Shown one piece after another: positions 28,355-36,604 of a stretch of DNA of 64,000 bases. The first letter of the stretch is position 1, and each line of letters opens with the position of its first letter. A program made the translations under genes and the position numbers. The notes below the pieces were generated by a model that was given only the letters and a program-made list of their open reading frames with translations, was not told the DNA's origin and did no database searches. The DNA is from Methylobacterium currus (GTDB lineage: Bacteria; Pseudomonadota; Alphaproteobacteria; Rhizobiales; Beijerinckiaceae): contig NZ_CP028843.1 in NCBI RefSeq assembly GCF_003058325.1, positions 22,501 to 86,500 of the forward strand, in the 5' to 3' direction.

Positions 28355-31300
28355 ATGCCCGCCCCCCTCCCCGTCTTCCACGCGCCTTTTGCTCCCGACG
28401 ACGCCGCCCTCGCCCGCCTCTTCCTGGAGCGGGGCGCCCTGCCGCCGGAGCGCGAGGCCCGGGTCGATGCGCTGGCCCGCGACCTCGTCGGGGCGATCCG
28501 GCAGGAGACCGGGGGTCTCGGCGGCGTCGAGGCGATGCTGCGCGAATACTCGCTCTCGACCAAGGAGGGGCTGGCCCTGATGGTGCTGGCGGAGGCCCTG
28601 CTGCGGGTGCCCGACGCCGCCACCGCCGACCGGCTGATCGAGGACAAGCTGCGCTTCGGCGGCTTCGAGCAGCACGCGACCCGCTCCGACGCGCTGCTGG
28701 TGCGCTCCTCGGCCTGGGCGCTCGGCCTCTCGGCCCGGATCATCCAGCCCGGCGACACGCCGGAAGGAATCCTGGCCGGCCTCGCCAAGCGCCTCGGCCT
28801 GCCCGCTGTTCGCCAGGCCGCCCGCCAGGCGATGCGGGTGATGGGCGGGCATTTCGTGCTCGGCGAGACGATCGAGGCGGCGCTCAAGCGCTCGGCGAGC
28901 GGACAGGGCCGGCTCTACCGCTACTCCTTCGACATGCTCGGCGAGGGCGCCCGCACGGCGGAGGACGCCCGGGCCTACGCGGCCTCCTACGCGAGCGCCA
29001 TCGAGGCGATCGGCCGGGCCGCGGGCAACCGGGCGCTGCCCGACCGACCGGGCATCTCGGTCAAGCTCTCGGCCCTGCACCCGCGCTACGAGGCGGTCGG
29101 CCGCGAGCGGGTCATGGCCGAGCTGGTGCCGGTGCTCCTCGGCCTCGCCAGGGCGGCGAAGAGCTACGACCTCAACTTCACGGTCGATGCCGAGGAGGCG
29201 GACCGGCTCGAACTCTCCCTCGACGTCATCGCGGCGGTGCTGGGTGACCCGTCGCTCGCGGGCTGGGACGGGTTCGGCCTCGCGGTCCAGGCCTACCAGA
29301 AGCGCTGCCTCCAGGTGATCGACCACGTCGCGGATCTGGCCGCCCGCCTCGACCGGCGGCTGATGGTCCGCCTCGTCAAGGGCGCGTACTGGGACACGGA
29401 GGTGAAGCGGGCCCAGGAGCGCGGCCTGCCCGATTACCCCGTCTTCACCCGCAAGAGCATGACCGATCTCAGCTACCTCGCGGCGGCCGAGCGGATGCTC
29501 GCCCACCGGCCGCGGCTCTTCCCGCAATTCGCCACCCACAACGCGCTCACCGTCGCGGCCATCGTCGAGCGGGCGGGGCCGCAGGCCGGCACCTACGAGT
29601 TCCAGCGCCTGCACGGCATGGGCGAGGCGCTCTATGCGCGCCTCCTCGCCGCCGTGCCGGGCGCGGCCTGCCGCACCTACGCGCCGGTCGGCGGCCACCG
29701 CGACCTGCTGGCCTACCTGGTGCGGCGTCTCCTCGAGAACGGCGCCAATTCCTCCTTCGTCTCCCAGGCCGCCGATCCGGCGGTGCCGGTCGAGACCCTG
29801 CTGCGCCGCCCGGCCGAGAGCGTCGGCAACCCCGACCGCGCCCGGCACCCGAAGCTCCGGCGTCCGGCCGAGATGTTCGCGCCGGAGCGGATCAACTCCG
29901 CCGGGGTCGAGTTCGGCGACCGGGCGAGCCTGGAGCGCCTGACGGACAGCGTCGCCGCCGCGCGCGGCCCCGCCGAGGCGGCGCCGGTGATCGACGGCGT
30001 GACGCAGGCCGGCACGCCGCGCGACGTGGTGAGCCCGAGCGACGCCCGCACGGTCGTCGGCACCGTTGCGGAAGCCTCGCCCGAGATTGCGGCGGCGGCG
30101 ATCCAGGCCGCCCGCAAGGGGGCCGTTGCCTGGGGGCGGGTTCCGGCCGAGCAGCGCGCCGCTGCGCTCGAGCGGGCCGCCGACGCGATGGAGGCCTCGA
30201 CCGGCCGGCTGATCCACCTGCTCCAGGCGGAGGCCGGCAAGACCCTCGACGACGCGGTGGCGGAGCTGCGCGAGGCAGTGGATTTCTGCCGCTACTACGC
30301 AGCGCAAGGAAGAAAGCTCTTCGGGGCGCCGCAAGAATTGCCGGGCCCGACCGGCGAGAGCAACCGCCTGTCCTTGCGCAGTCGCGGCGTGTTCGTGGCG
30401 ATCTCGCCGTGGAACTTCCCGCTCGCCATCTTCGTCGGCCAGGTCGCGGCGGCGCTGATGGCCGGCAACGCGGTGGTGGCCAAGCCCGCCGAGCAGACCC
30501 CGCTGGTCGCGGCGGAGGCGGTGCGCCTCATGCACCGGGCCGGCATCGCTCCTGGCGCCCTCCACATCGTGCCGGGCGACGGCGCGGTCGGGGCCGCGCT
30601 CGTGGCGCATCGGGACGTCGCCGGCGTGGTCTTCACCGGCTCGACCGAGGTGGCGCGCCACATCAACCGGGCGCTCGCCGCCAAGGACGGCCCGATCGTG
30701 CCGCTCATCGCCGAGACCGGCGGCATCAACGCGATGCTGGTCGACGCCACGGCGCTCCCCGAGCAGGTCGCCGACGACGTGGTGACCTCCGCCTTCCGCT
30801 CCGCCGGCCAGCGCTGCTCGGCCCTGCGCCTGCTCCTGGTGCAGGAGGACGTGGCCGACAAGGTGATCGGGATGGTGGCGGGCGCCGCGCAGGAACTGCG
30901 GCTCGGCGATCCGCGCGACCCCGCGACCCATGTCGGCCCGGTGATCGACGCCGAGGCCCGCGCCCGCCTCGACCGCCACGGCGCCGCGCTGCGCCGCGCG
31001 GCGACGACGCATTACGCCGGCGAGGTGCCGGGCGAGGGCCATTTCGTGGCGCCGCAGATCTACGAGATTGCGGGCCCCGAGGCGCTGACGGAGGAGGTGT
31101 TCGGACCGATCCTGCACGTCGCCCGCTACAAGGCCGCCGATCTCGACCGGGTGCTCGATCGGATCGAGGCCAGCGGCTACGGCCTGACGCTCGGCGTCCA
31201 TTCGCGCATCGACGCCACCGTGGAGCGGGTGGTCGCCCGGCTCTCCACCGGCAACGTCTACGTCAACCGCAACATGATCGGCGCGGTGGTCGGCGTGCAG

Positions 31301-31444
31301 CCATTCGGCGGCCACGGCCTCTCCGGCACCGGCCCGAAGGCCGGCGGGCCGCACTACCTCACCCGCTTCGCCACCGAGCAGACCGTGACGATCAACACCG
31401 CCGCGGCGGGGGGGGATGCGGCGTTGATCGCGATGGAAGGGTGA
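28355..31444 (+). CDS. putA: Bifunctional proline dehydrogenase / P5C dehydrogenase
   Basis: The 1029-residue enzyme oxidises proline to glutamate in two steps with channelling. The proline dehydrogenase barrel covers about residues 80-480, with KLSALHPRYE, VRLVKGAYWD and FATHNALTV. The aldehyde dehydrogenase domain covers about 540-1020, with SPWNFPLAIF, the NAD loop FTGSTEVA, the Glu in ETGGINAMLV and the catalytic Cys in SAGQRCSALR. The N-terminal ribbon-helix-helix repressor domain of enterobacterial PutA is missing, so control passes to the divergent Lrp gene. Electrons enter the quinone pool and NADH. Confidence 0.96.
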   Translation: MPAPLPVFHAPFAPDDAALARLFLERGALPPEREARVDALARDLVGAIRQETGGLGGVEAMLREYSLSTKEGLALMVLAEALLRVPDAATADRLIEDKLRFGGFEQHATRSDALLVRSSAWALGLSARIIQPGDTPEGILAGLAKRLGLPAVRQAARQAMRVMGGHFVLGETIEAALKRSASGQGRLYRYSFDMLGEGARTAEDARAYAASYASAIEAIGRAAGNRALPDRPGISVKLSALHPRYEAVGRERVMAELVPVLLGLARAAKSYDLNFTVDAEEADRLELSLDVIAAVLGDPSLAGWDGFGLAVQAYQKRCLQVIDHVADLAARLDRRLMVRLVKGAYWDTEVKRAQERGLPDYPVFTRKSMTDLSYLAAAERMLAHRPRLFPQFATHNALTVAAIVERAGPQAGTYEFQRLHGMGEALYARLLAAVPGAACRTYAPVGGHRDLLAYLVRRLLENGANSSFVSQAADPAVPVETLLRRPAESVGNPDRARHPKLRRPAEMFAPERINSAGVEFGDRASLERLTDSVAAARGPAEAAPVIDGVTQAGTPRDVVSPSDARTVVGTVAEASPEIAAAAIQAARKGAVAWGRVPAEQRAAALERAADAMEASTGRLIHLLQAEAGKTLDDAVAELREAVDFCRYYAAQGRKLFGAPQELPGPTGESNRLSLRSRGVFVAISPWNFPLAIFVGQVAAALMAGNAVVAKPAEQTPLVAAEAVRLMHRAGIAPGALHIVPGDGAVGAALVAHRDVAGVVFTGSTEVARHINRALAAKDGPIVPLIAETGGINAMLVDATALPEQVADDVVTSAFRSAGQRCSALRLLLVQEDVADKVIGMVAGAAQELRLGDPRDPATHVGPVIDAEARARLDRHGAALRRAATTHYAGEVPGEGHFVAPQIYEIAGPEALTEEVFGPILHVARYKAADLDRVLDRIEASGYGLTLGVHSRIDATVERVVARLSTGNVYVNRNMIGAVVGVQPFGGHGLSGTGPKAGGPHYLTRFATEQTVTINTAAAGGDAALIAMEG

Positions 31445-31615
31445 CGCGCATGCTCTCGGGTAGGCCTCCTCAAGCGATGCGATGACGCGGGGGAGACGGC
31501 AACGGCGGAACCGAGTCCAGAGTGGGCAACATTGGCTGACAGAGATCACCGAACCTGATTATACGAACGGCGCTCTTGAGCAGTGGAAACAAGGCGCTCG
31601 TCCTCGCAGCGGTGC

Positions 31616-32131
31616 CTATCTGTCAGCCAACGCATTCATGACAGCATCGTACAGATCTCGAAACTGCCCTTCTTTAATAGGATTTTGCAGGAAACTTTCC
31701 ATGACAATCGGGATTGCGTCATGATCTAAAAGTAAATTGATTGTGTTTACCAGATTGGAAATATGGATTTTATAGTAAATATGCGCCATTTCGACGATTA
31801 ACTGCGCAGATATGATGCCATGTTCCGAGAAAAAACTCTCGAAAGTTCGGGCGATATTTGCCTGCCCGATTGCCGCCTCAACCGCAATGACATGCGCCGG
31901 AACACCCGTCGTGCATACCGGATCCAATTGTCGACGGTCGAATATACCGGATTCGTCAATAAAAATCAAGATTTTTGCCCCCGATTTCTTCAGGTTGACA
32001 ACTTGAGCAAAGTTCATATGCGACATCGTCGCAGCCGCATATGACCTAGCCAATCGCAGATTGTAATGCGACAATTCTTGGGAACAAATATGAACATTGC
32101 TATCTGGGAAATTTGGATCATCATGCACCAT
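31616..32131 (-). CDS. Half-length amino acid kinase-like protein (glutamate 5-kinase N-lobe, catalytic motifs lost)
   Basis: The 171 residues align by eye with the N-terminal half of glutamate 5-kinase (ProB). The best block is VEAAIGQANIARTFESF (residues 84-100), followed by EHGIISAQLIVEMAH and NTINLLLDHDAIPIVMES. These match the ProB pattern QAAAAVGQ...GL.A.QVLLT...NTL..LL...VPVINEND. The kinase signatures are replaced: the KVGSS loop by HICSQ, SSGAI by DESGI, and NEND by MES. The ATP-binding C-terminal half is absent. It is therefore unlikely to phosphorylate anything, but could bind an amino-acid-like ligand or partner. Its ATG overlaps the radical SAM stop by 11 bases, so translation is coupled. 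Confidence 0.65.
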   Translation of the reverse strand: MVHDDPNFPDSNVHICSQELSHYNLRLARSYAAATMSHMNFAQVVNLKKSGAKILIFIDESGIFDRRQLDPVCTTGVPAHVIAVEAAIGQANIARTFESFFSEHGIISAQLIVEMAHIYYKIHISNLVNTINLLLDHDAIPIVMESFLQNPIKEGQFRDLYDAVMNALADR

Positions 32132-33911
32132 CGACGGGCCAAGTCCCCCGGCTAACCATCTCGCGGACACGCGCAGGGCCATTGGCTCGCACGAGGAGCT
32201 CGAGTCTCTTCCGCTCGATGTCTTCTGCGTCCCACTTCTCGCACGACATCGTCGCCTTTTCATGTGACCACCCGTTATCATAGTGTCTCACGACATAGTC
32301 TTGCTGAAACTCCCACATCGGCGTTCCCGGAATGGGCGTAACAATGAACGGATTGGCATAAGCCATTCCGGCATTCATAAGATCAACAGCGTAGTCTATG
32401 GTATGGTCGATCTGAGAAAGACTCTCTATATAAGGCTTGCCAGACTGCTTCCCAGGCGGATTGATGAACCCGAGCATGAATCCCCCCGTCACCTGAATAC
32501 CCGCATCGGTAAACAATTTGACAATCTCAAATGTAGCAGTCTGAATTGAGTTAAATGTAGATTTATGTGAATTTGACAGACTTTCTTCGTTTGCGCTTTC
32601 GACGGCCAAGTAGACGCTGTAACAACCAGATTCTGCCAACGACTTTATAAAACCCTTTGCGGTCAACCCTTGTTTCATTGCCTCAATTACGTTTTTATAG
32701 ATCGGGCTTCTTTGATCGTTCTCTGACATGCCGGCGACGAAGCCAGGCCCCTTGTGCAGAACGACTAAATTAAACAAACTAATACCGCCTTCCTCAACCC
32801 AAGGAAGATCGTATTTTTTAAGCAATTTGGCGACCTCCAATGCATAGAGGGGATCATGCATGAGGTGATCATCTTCTATCAGAACCTCTGTAACGCCATG
32901 CCTGACCAAATCCGCCAAATGAAGATCAAACCAGTCCAGGCCGAGGGCTCGCCAGGGACCGTTGATTTTCGGAATATAACAGAAATTACAATTTACGTTA
33001 CAGCCGATAGTGGCAAATATTTGCGCCCAGGCGCCATGCGGGCGAACACGTGCACCGGAAGAATGGTAGCGTTGAAGGTAGTAATTCATATTCAATAATG
33101 CAAAATCTGGCAGAGGCATCATGTCCAGGCGACTTTGCAGGCCCTGCTTGTTAGGTAAAATACTCATATAATTTGATTTCTTTGTCGTCCGCACCAGTTC
33201 GCAACGCGCATCTCTGTACGCGATACCCGGCACGGCTTCGACAGATCCATCTGGCGCGGTCAAACTATTGAGCAGAAATGGAAATGTCTTGTCGGCTTCG
33301 TTAATAACGATGACATCCATAGCGGAGTCATTCAGCGCGTTCTCCCAATCGCCGCTGCAGTGAGCGCCGCCACCGACAACGACCGTATCTCGATCCAAGT
33401 GCTTTATAAGATCCGCAAGGATGCGGGCATTTCCCCATTGAACGGTGTAATTACATTGAATACCTACGATATCGGGAGAAAAATTATCAATTAAATTTTT
33501 GATCTGACTGTAGTCAAGCCCGTAACGTATCAGATGACCTTTATCGACTCGGACATCGTCTGCCTCTTGGTCCCATCCGAAAAATGGACTGTCGATCACC
33601 TGCACTTCGTATCCGGCACGTTGTGCCGCCGTCGCAATACGAAGGAGCCCGATTGGCGTGCCAGCCCGCTTCATGACCTCAAAATTCGAGATCCCGATTT
33701 CGGCTAATGCGCTACCGGACGGCGATGGCTCGATGAGCCGAGTGTATGGCGGCACGAACAGCAGGATCCGCGGCTTTTCTCCCGCCTCACGTCTGGCTTG
33801 ACCGCTGCGACTCACCAGTTTGGAAGGCTCTCCCATGTAACGCAGAGGCTCTCTTGAGGGGGCAGAACTAAATCGAGGGCTTTTCGATTTTCCGAGGGAC
33901 AGAGTGGCCAT
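32121..33911 (-). CDS. Cobalamin-binding radical SAM enzyme of unknown substrate
   Basis: The protein has 596 residues. A B12-binding Rossmann domain (about 47-215) shows GYEVQVIDSPFFG, FSPDIVGIQ, TVVVGGGAHC and DVIVINEADKTFP. The radical SAM domain (about 296-530) has the cluster motif CNVNCNFC (Cys304, Cys308, Cys311; CX3CX2C), then EDDHLMHD, YLAVESANEES and GGFMLGF. Enzymes of this class methylate unreactive carbons or phosphorus, or rearrange the substrate. The class is sure, the reaction is not. The ATG at 33911 is one base after the exporter stop, with GGAG six bases upstream. Codon use is strikingly AT-rich compared with the host. Confidence 0.88.
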   Translation of the reverse strand: MATLSLGKSKSPRFSSAPSREPLRYMGEPSKLVSRSGQARREAGEKPRILLFVPPYTRLIEPSPSGSALAEIGISNFEVMKRAGTPIGLLRIATAAQRAGYEVQVIDSPFFGWDQEADDVRVDKGHLIRYGLDYSQIKNLIDNFSPDIVGIQCNYTVQWGNARILADLIKHLDRDTVVVGGGAHCSGDWENALNDSAMDVIVINEADKTFPFLLNSLTAPDGSVEAVPGIAYRDARCELVRTTKKSNYMSILPNKQGLQSRLDMMPLPDFALLNMNYYLQRYHSSGARVRPHGAWAQIFATIGCNVNCNFCYIPKINGPWRALGLDWFDLHLADLVRHGVTEVLIEDDHLMHDPLYALEVAKLLKKYDLPWVEEGGISLFNLVVLHKGPGFVAGMSENDQRSPIYKNVIEAMKQGLTAKGFIKSLAESGCYSVYLAVESANEESLSNSHKSTFNSIQTATFEIVKLFTDAGIQVTGGFMLGFINPPGKQSGKPYIESLSQIDHTIDYAVDLMNAGMAYANPFIVTPIPGTPMWEFQQDYVVRHYDNGWSHEKATMSCEKWDAEDIERKRLELLVRANGPARVREMVSRGTWPVDGA

Positions 33912-33912
33912 G

Positions 33913-34854
33913 TCAAACTCCATCACGGTTGAATTTTCCGGAAAAAACCTTCCTGTGGTCGAAGGTTGCGATCACTGCTCCGCCGACAGTCAGAAGTGTC
34001 GCGGCAACGACGGTCCAACGCGGAGCCGTCCACCCTGCGGCGATGAGCAGGAGCGTAGAGAAGAGGGGAGCCAGATAGGATAAGGCACCAATTGTTGGCA
34101 AATGTCCCCATTTTGTAGCATAATCCCAAGCAAAAAATGCTAACCCGGTTGGACCAAATCCTAATATAATTATCGCTATCCACTCGCGCATCGTCGGATA
34201 GACGGCATTTTCGGTCGCCAGATGAAAAGGTAGCGCAGCGATGGCAACAAGACCGCAGACCCCACCAATGATCTCACTAGGGACATCGGAGAAGCGGCGA
34301 TTGATGACGGAGTACGTCGACCACACCAAGGCACACAACAGGGCGGCAATGTAACCGCTATAATTCGATATTTTGTTCAAAGACGATGATTGCCCGAGGA
34401 TCGCAACCGCGCATCCGCCGAAGCCGAGAAGCGCACCGATGAGATGCTTGGCATGAAATGCCTTGCGTTCCAGAAAAATCGAAAATATGACAATCAGTAA
34501 TGGCCATAGATACGCAAGCAGACTCGCCTCCGCCGGCGGCGCATTCTGCAATGCAAAAAAGTATAGGGCGTGATAGATAAATATTGCCGCAAAACTGAAC
34601 AGCCATACCTGAATTGGCTGTCTGAAAATTTTAACTAGCCTATTACCCCTCCATGCAATAATCATGATGCTGAATATGAAAGCCACAAAGAAACTTAAAA
34701 ATAACAATTGGAACGGAGGAATATTTCCAGCCATTTTAGTCAGGAGCGCGAGCGCCGACCAGAACACCACCGCCACGAAGCCTATCGCCGTGGCAGCACC
34801 TTGCGAAGCAACATGCCCTTGCATTGTTCTCGATCCATATTGAAGTCTTTTCAT
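33913..34854 (-). CDS. DMT/EamA-family exporter (YddG-like)
   Basis: This 313-residue inner-membrane transporter has ten hydrophobic segments in two EamA repeats. The segment FFALQNAPPAEASLLAYLWPL near residue 105 is typical of the YddG-like branch, which exports aromatic and other amino acids or related metabolites. It is the first gene of the minus-strand operon and lies directly upstream of the radical SAM gene. The likely job is to export the product made downstream, or to protect the cell from it. Starts at 34854 and 34824 are both possible. Confidence 0.87.
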   Translation of the reverse strand: MKRLQYGSRTMQGHVASQGAATAIGFVAVVFWSALALLTKMAGNIPPFQLLFLSFFVAFIFSIMIIAWRGNRLVKIFRQPIQVWLFSFAAIFIYHALYFFALQNAPPAEASLLAYLWPLLIVIFSIFLERKAFHAKHLIGALLGFGGCAVAILGQSSSLNKISNYSGYIAALLCALVWSTYSVINRRFSDVPSEIIGGVCGLVAIAALPFHLATENAVYPTMREWIAIIILGFGPTGLAFFAWDYATKWGHLPTIGALSYLAPLFSTLLLIAAGWTAPRWTVVAATLLTVGGAVIATFDHRKVFSGKFNRDGV

Positions 34855-35080
34855 GTCGGCTCAGCATCTCATGCCCCATCGATTCATATCTCTGTCCGAT
34901 TGCCCTGGAGACCGCCAAAATTGCAAAACCATTGACGAAGCCTGCAAATTATAAGCCGAGGCGCCGGCGAAACATTAGCCAAATATATTGCCCAGCTCTT
35001 TTCAGGCGGAGCTAGAAATCCAAACCAGCCCGATATAAAATGTTGCCAAATCCCCATGATCGGCAAAGAGTGCCATCGAT

Positions 35081-35854
35081 ATGCATAACGAGTTTAATAG
35101 CTTAAATCTTGAGTGCAGGCAGTACAATGCCGTCGCAACAGAACATATCCATGAATATCATCAATTTGTCTTACCGTGCCACGGCTCAATGGAAATATGC
35201 ATTGATGGATGCTCGAGTGTTATAGATCGAAATCTAGGAGTTTTCATTCCATCTGGCGCCAAGCACGAGTTTTTTTGCTCAGATAACGGCAATTTTGTAG
35301 TACTTGACATTTCAAATCATCAATCGATTGGATTTTGCCACGAATCCGATGTTTTCTGTCACCTGAATGATCAGAAGTTCTTTCGCATCAACGAGAAGAT
35401 CGGGCATTTGGTCAGCTATGCGGCATCAAAAAGCACGAACGGCGATCGGTCGTTGATTAGCAACGCCTGGGCTACTCTGATAATTTCCGAGCTTGCCGAT
35501 CGCGTGGCCTGTCAACCGTCGATGAAAGCTCGGTCGCTTCGTAAGGCGCTCGTCTATATCAGCCTAAATTTCTCCAATAAGATCACGGTGGCGCTGGTTG
35601 CCAGAGAGGCCGGCGTCAGCGAAAGATCACTTCACGCTCTTTTCACTGACCATCTCGACACGACGCCGCACGCATATATCATTGCAAAGCGGATCGAGTA
35701 CGCGATGCTGCTCCTCCGGACAACGCAAAAGTCGATACAAGACATCGCCTTTCTCTCCGGACATGCGGACCAGAGCGCCTTGTCCCGGAGCATGCAGAAA
35801 TGCCATGGCGTGACCCCGGCCTTGTATCGTCAGTTGACGCGGCAGGGCGGTTAG
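35081..35854 (+). CDS. AraC-family regulator with cupin sensor
   Basis: The protein has 257 residues. The N-terminal half is a cupin-type ligand pocket (residues about 10-100: HEYHQFVLPCHG, GVFIPSGAKHEFF). The C-terminal half has two helix-turn-helix units (about 155-250), with VALVAREAGVSERSLHALF and IQDIAFLSGHADQSALSRSMQ. It is divergent from the exporter-radical SAM operon across a 226-base AT-rich gap that must hold both promoters. It is probably the local, ligand-responsive activator of that operon. AT-rich codon use places it in the same island. Confidence 0.9.
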   Translation: MHNEFNSLNLECRQYNAVATEHIHEYHQFVLPCHGSMEICIDGCSSVIDRNLGVFIPSGAKHEFFCSDNGNFVVLDISNHQSIGFCHESDVFCHLNDQKFFRINEKIGHLVSYAASKSTNGDRSLISNAWATLIISELADRVACQPSMKARSLRKALVYISLNFSNKITVALVAREAGVSERSLHALFTDHLDTTPHAYIIAKRIEYAMLLLRTTQKSIQDIAFLSGHADQSALSRSMQKCHGVTPALYRQLTRQGG

Positions 35855-36181
35855 CCGGACATCCTTCTGCCTCGCCCTACCGCGCCCACCGGTGCCCCGT
35901 TACCAAGTGTCGGTCCGAGGCCATTTTCATCGCCGGACGCGGCCTCGGAACCTGCATGGCATCGACCGGTGCGCTCACCGTCACCCGAAATACACACCCT
36001 CCCTGGAACCGTAGGCATACCCGGAAATCGCCGCAAACCGCCGCCATGTCTGGGGCCCGACGGCGCGAGGCTTTCGTCGGCCCCGGGCCGTGCCGTTCGA
36101 CCTCTGGCCGGGCGGCAAGCTTGGCACTTCGTTAAGCAGTCACTCGCATTCTCGCGCCAACACCTTCGGGAGATCCTCAGC
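35855..36181. other. Right edge of the island, no gene seen
   Basis: Composition returns to host levels within about 30 bases of the AraC stop. I find no tRNA, integrase or direct repeat. The last bases hold the promoter and ribosome site (GGGAG) of the next gene. Confidence 0.4.
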
Positions 36182-36538
36182 GTGCGCGCTCTGACCTCAT
36201 ACGGCCTTCCGCGCCTCGGCGCGGGCGCGGCGCTCGTCGCCGCCCTCTTCGTCACCGCGGCACCCCAGGCCCAGGCCCGCGACAATGTCGGCGCGGCGAT
36301 CATCGGCGGTGCGGCGGCCGGCGTGCTCGGCGGCGTCGCGGCCGGCGCCATCATGAACGGCATGCAGCCGCCCCCGCCGCCGGTCTACGCCGCGCCGCCG
36401 CCGCGCCGGGTCTATGTCGAGGAGCCCGAGACCGTGATCGTGCGCCCGCGCCGCGGCCCGATCTGCCATTTCGAGCGCCGCAAGGTGTGGCTCGACGACG
36501 AGTCCTTCACCTACAAGCGCGTCGAGGTCTGCGAGTAA
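36182..36538 (+). CDS. Exported glycine-zipper protein of unknown function
   Basis: The protein has 118 residues and starts at GTG with GGAG nine bases upstream. A signal peptide (1-33, ending AQAR) is followed by a glycine-zipper-like helix (IIGGAAAGVLGGVAAGAI, about 40-57), a Pro-rich linker and a C-terminal part with two cysteines (ICHFERR, VEVCE) that could pair. Such proteins are often outer-membrane or periplasmic and are not characterised. Confidence 0.75.
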   Translation: MRALTSYGLPRLGAGAALVAALFVTAAPQAQARDNVGAAIIGGAAAGVLGGVAAGAIMNGMQPPPPPVYAAPPPRRVYVEEPETVIVRPRRGPICHFERRKVWLDDESFTYKRVEVCE

Positions 36539-36564
36539 GGCTCGCCCGCCCGACGGACGATCAG

Positions 36565-36593
36565 GGGCCGGCACCCGGGGACGGGGCCGGCCC
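36565..36593. terminator. Terminator hairpin between convergent genes
   Basis: GGGCCGGC (36565-36572) pairs with GCCGGCCC (36586-36593) and is followed by TTCTCGTT. It separates the Gly-zipper gene from the carbamoyltransferase gene. Confidence 0.55.
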
Positions 36594-36604
36594 TTCTCGT
36601 TCGA

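Larger units (their letters stand above)
31500..35880. other. AT-rich genomic island with a radical SAM cassette
   Basis: Between putA and the Gly-zipper protein gene the composition drops sharply. Codons ending in A or T, and TTT/ATT/AAA/AAT, dominate where the rest of the window uses C or G. Four genes fill it: exporter, radical SAM enzyme and half kinase on minus, and an AraC regulator on plus. No integrase, tRNA or clear flanking repeat was found, so the mode of entry is unknown. The non-coding edges at 31445-31615 and 35855-36180 hold no recognisable gene. Confidence 0.85.

Noticed and set aside
28316..31549. 1077-residue open frame opposite putA
   Set aside because: It is rich in Arg/Gly/Ala/His, has no recognisable motif, and mirrors the strongly conserved putA. 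It is an effect of high GC.
31482..31724. Small plus-strand frame at the left edge of the island
   Set aside because: It overlaps the end of the half-kinase gene on the other strand, has no ribosome site and no motif.
31616..32131. A proline biosynthesis gene working with putA next door
   Set aside because: The resemblance to glutamate kinase is real, but composition, strand and operon partners differ from putA and the active site is lost. The adjacency is probably chance.
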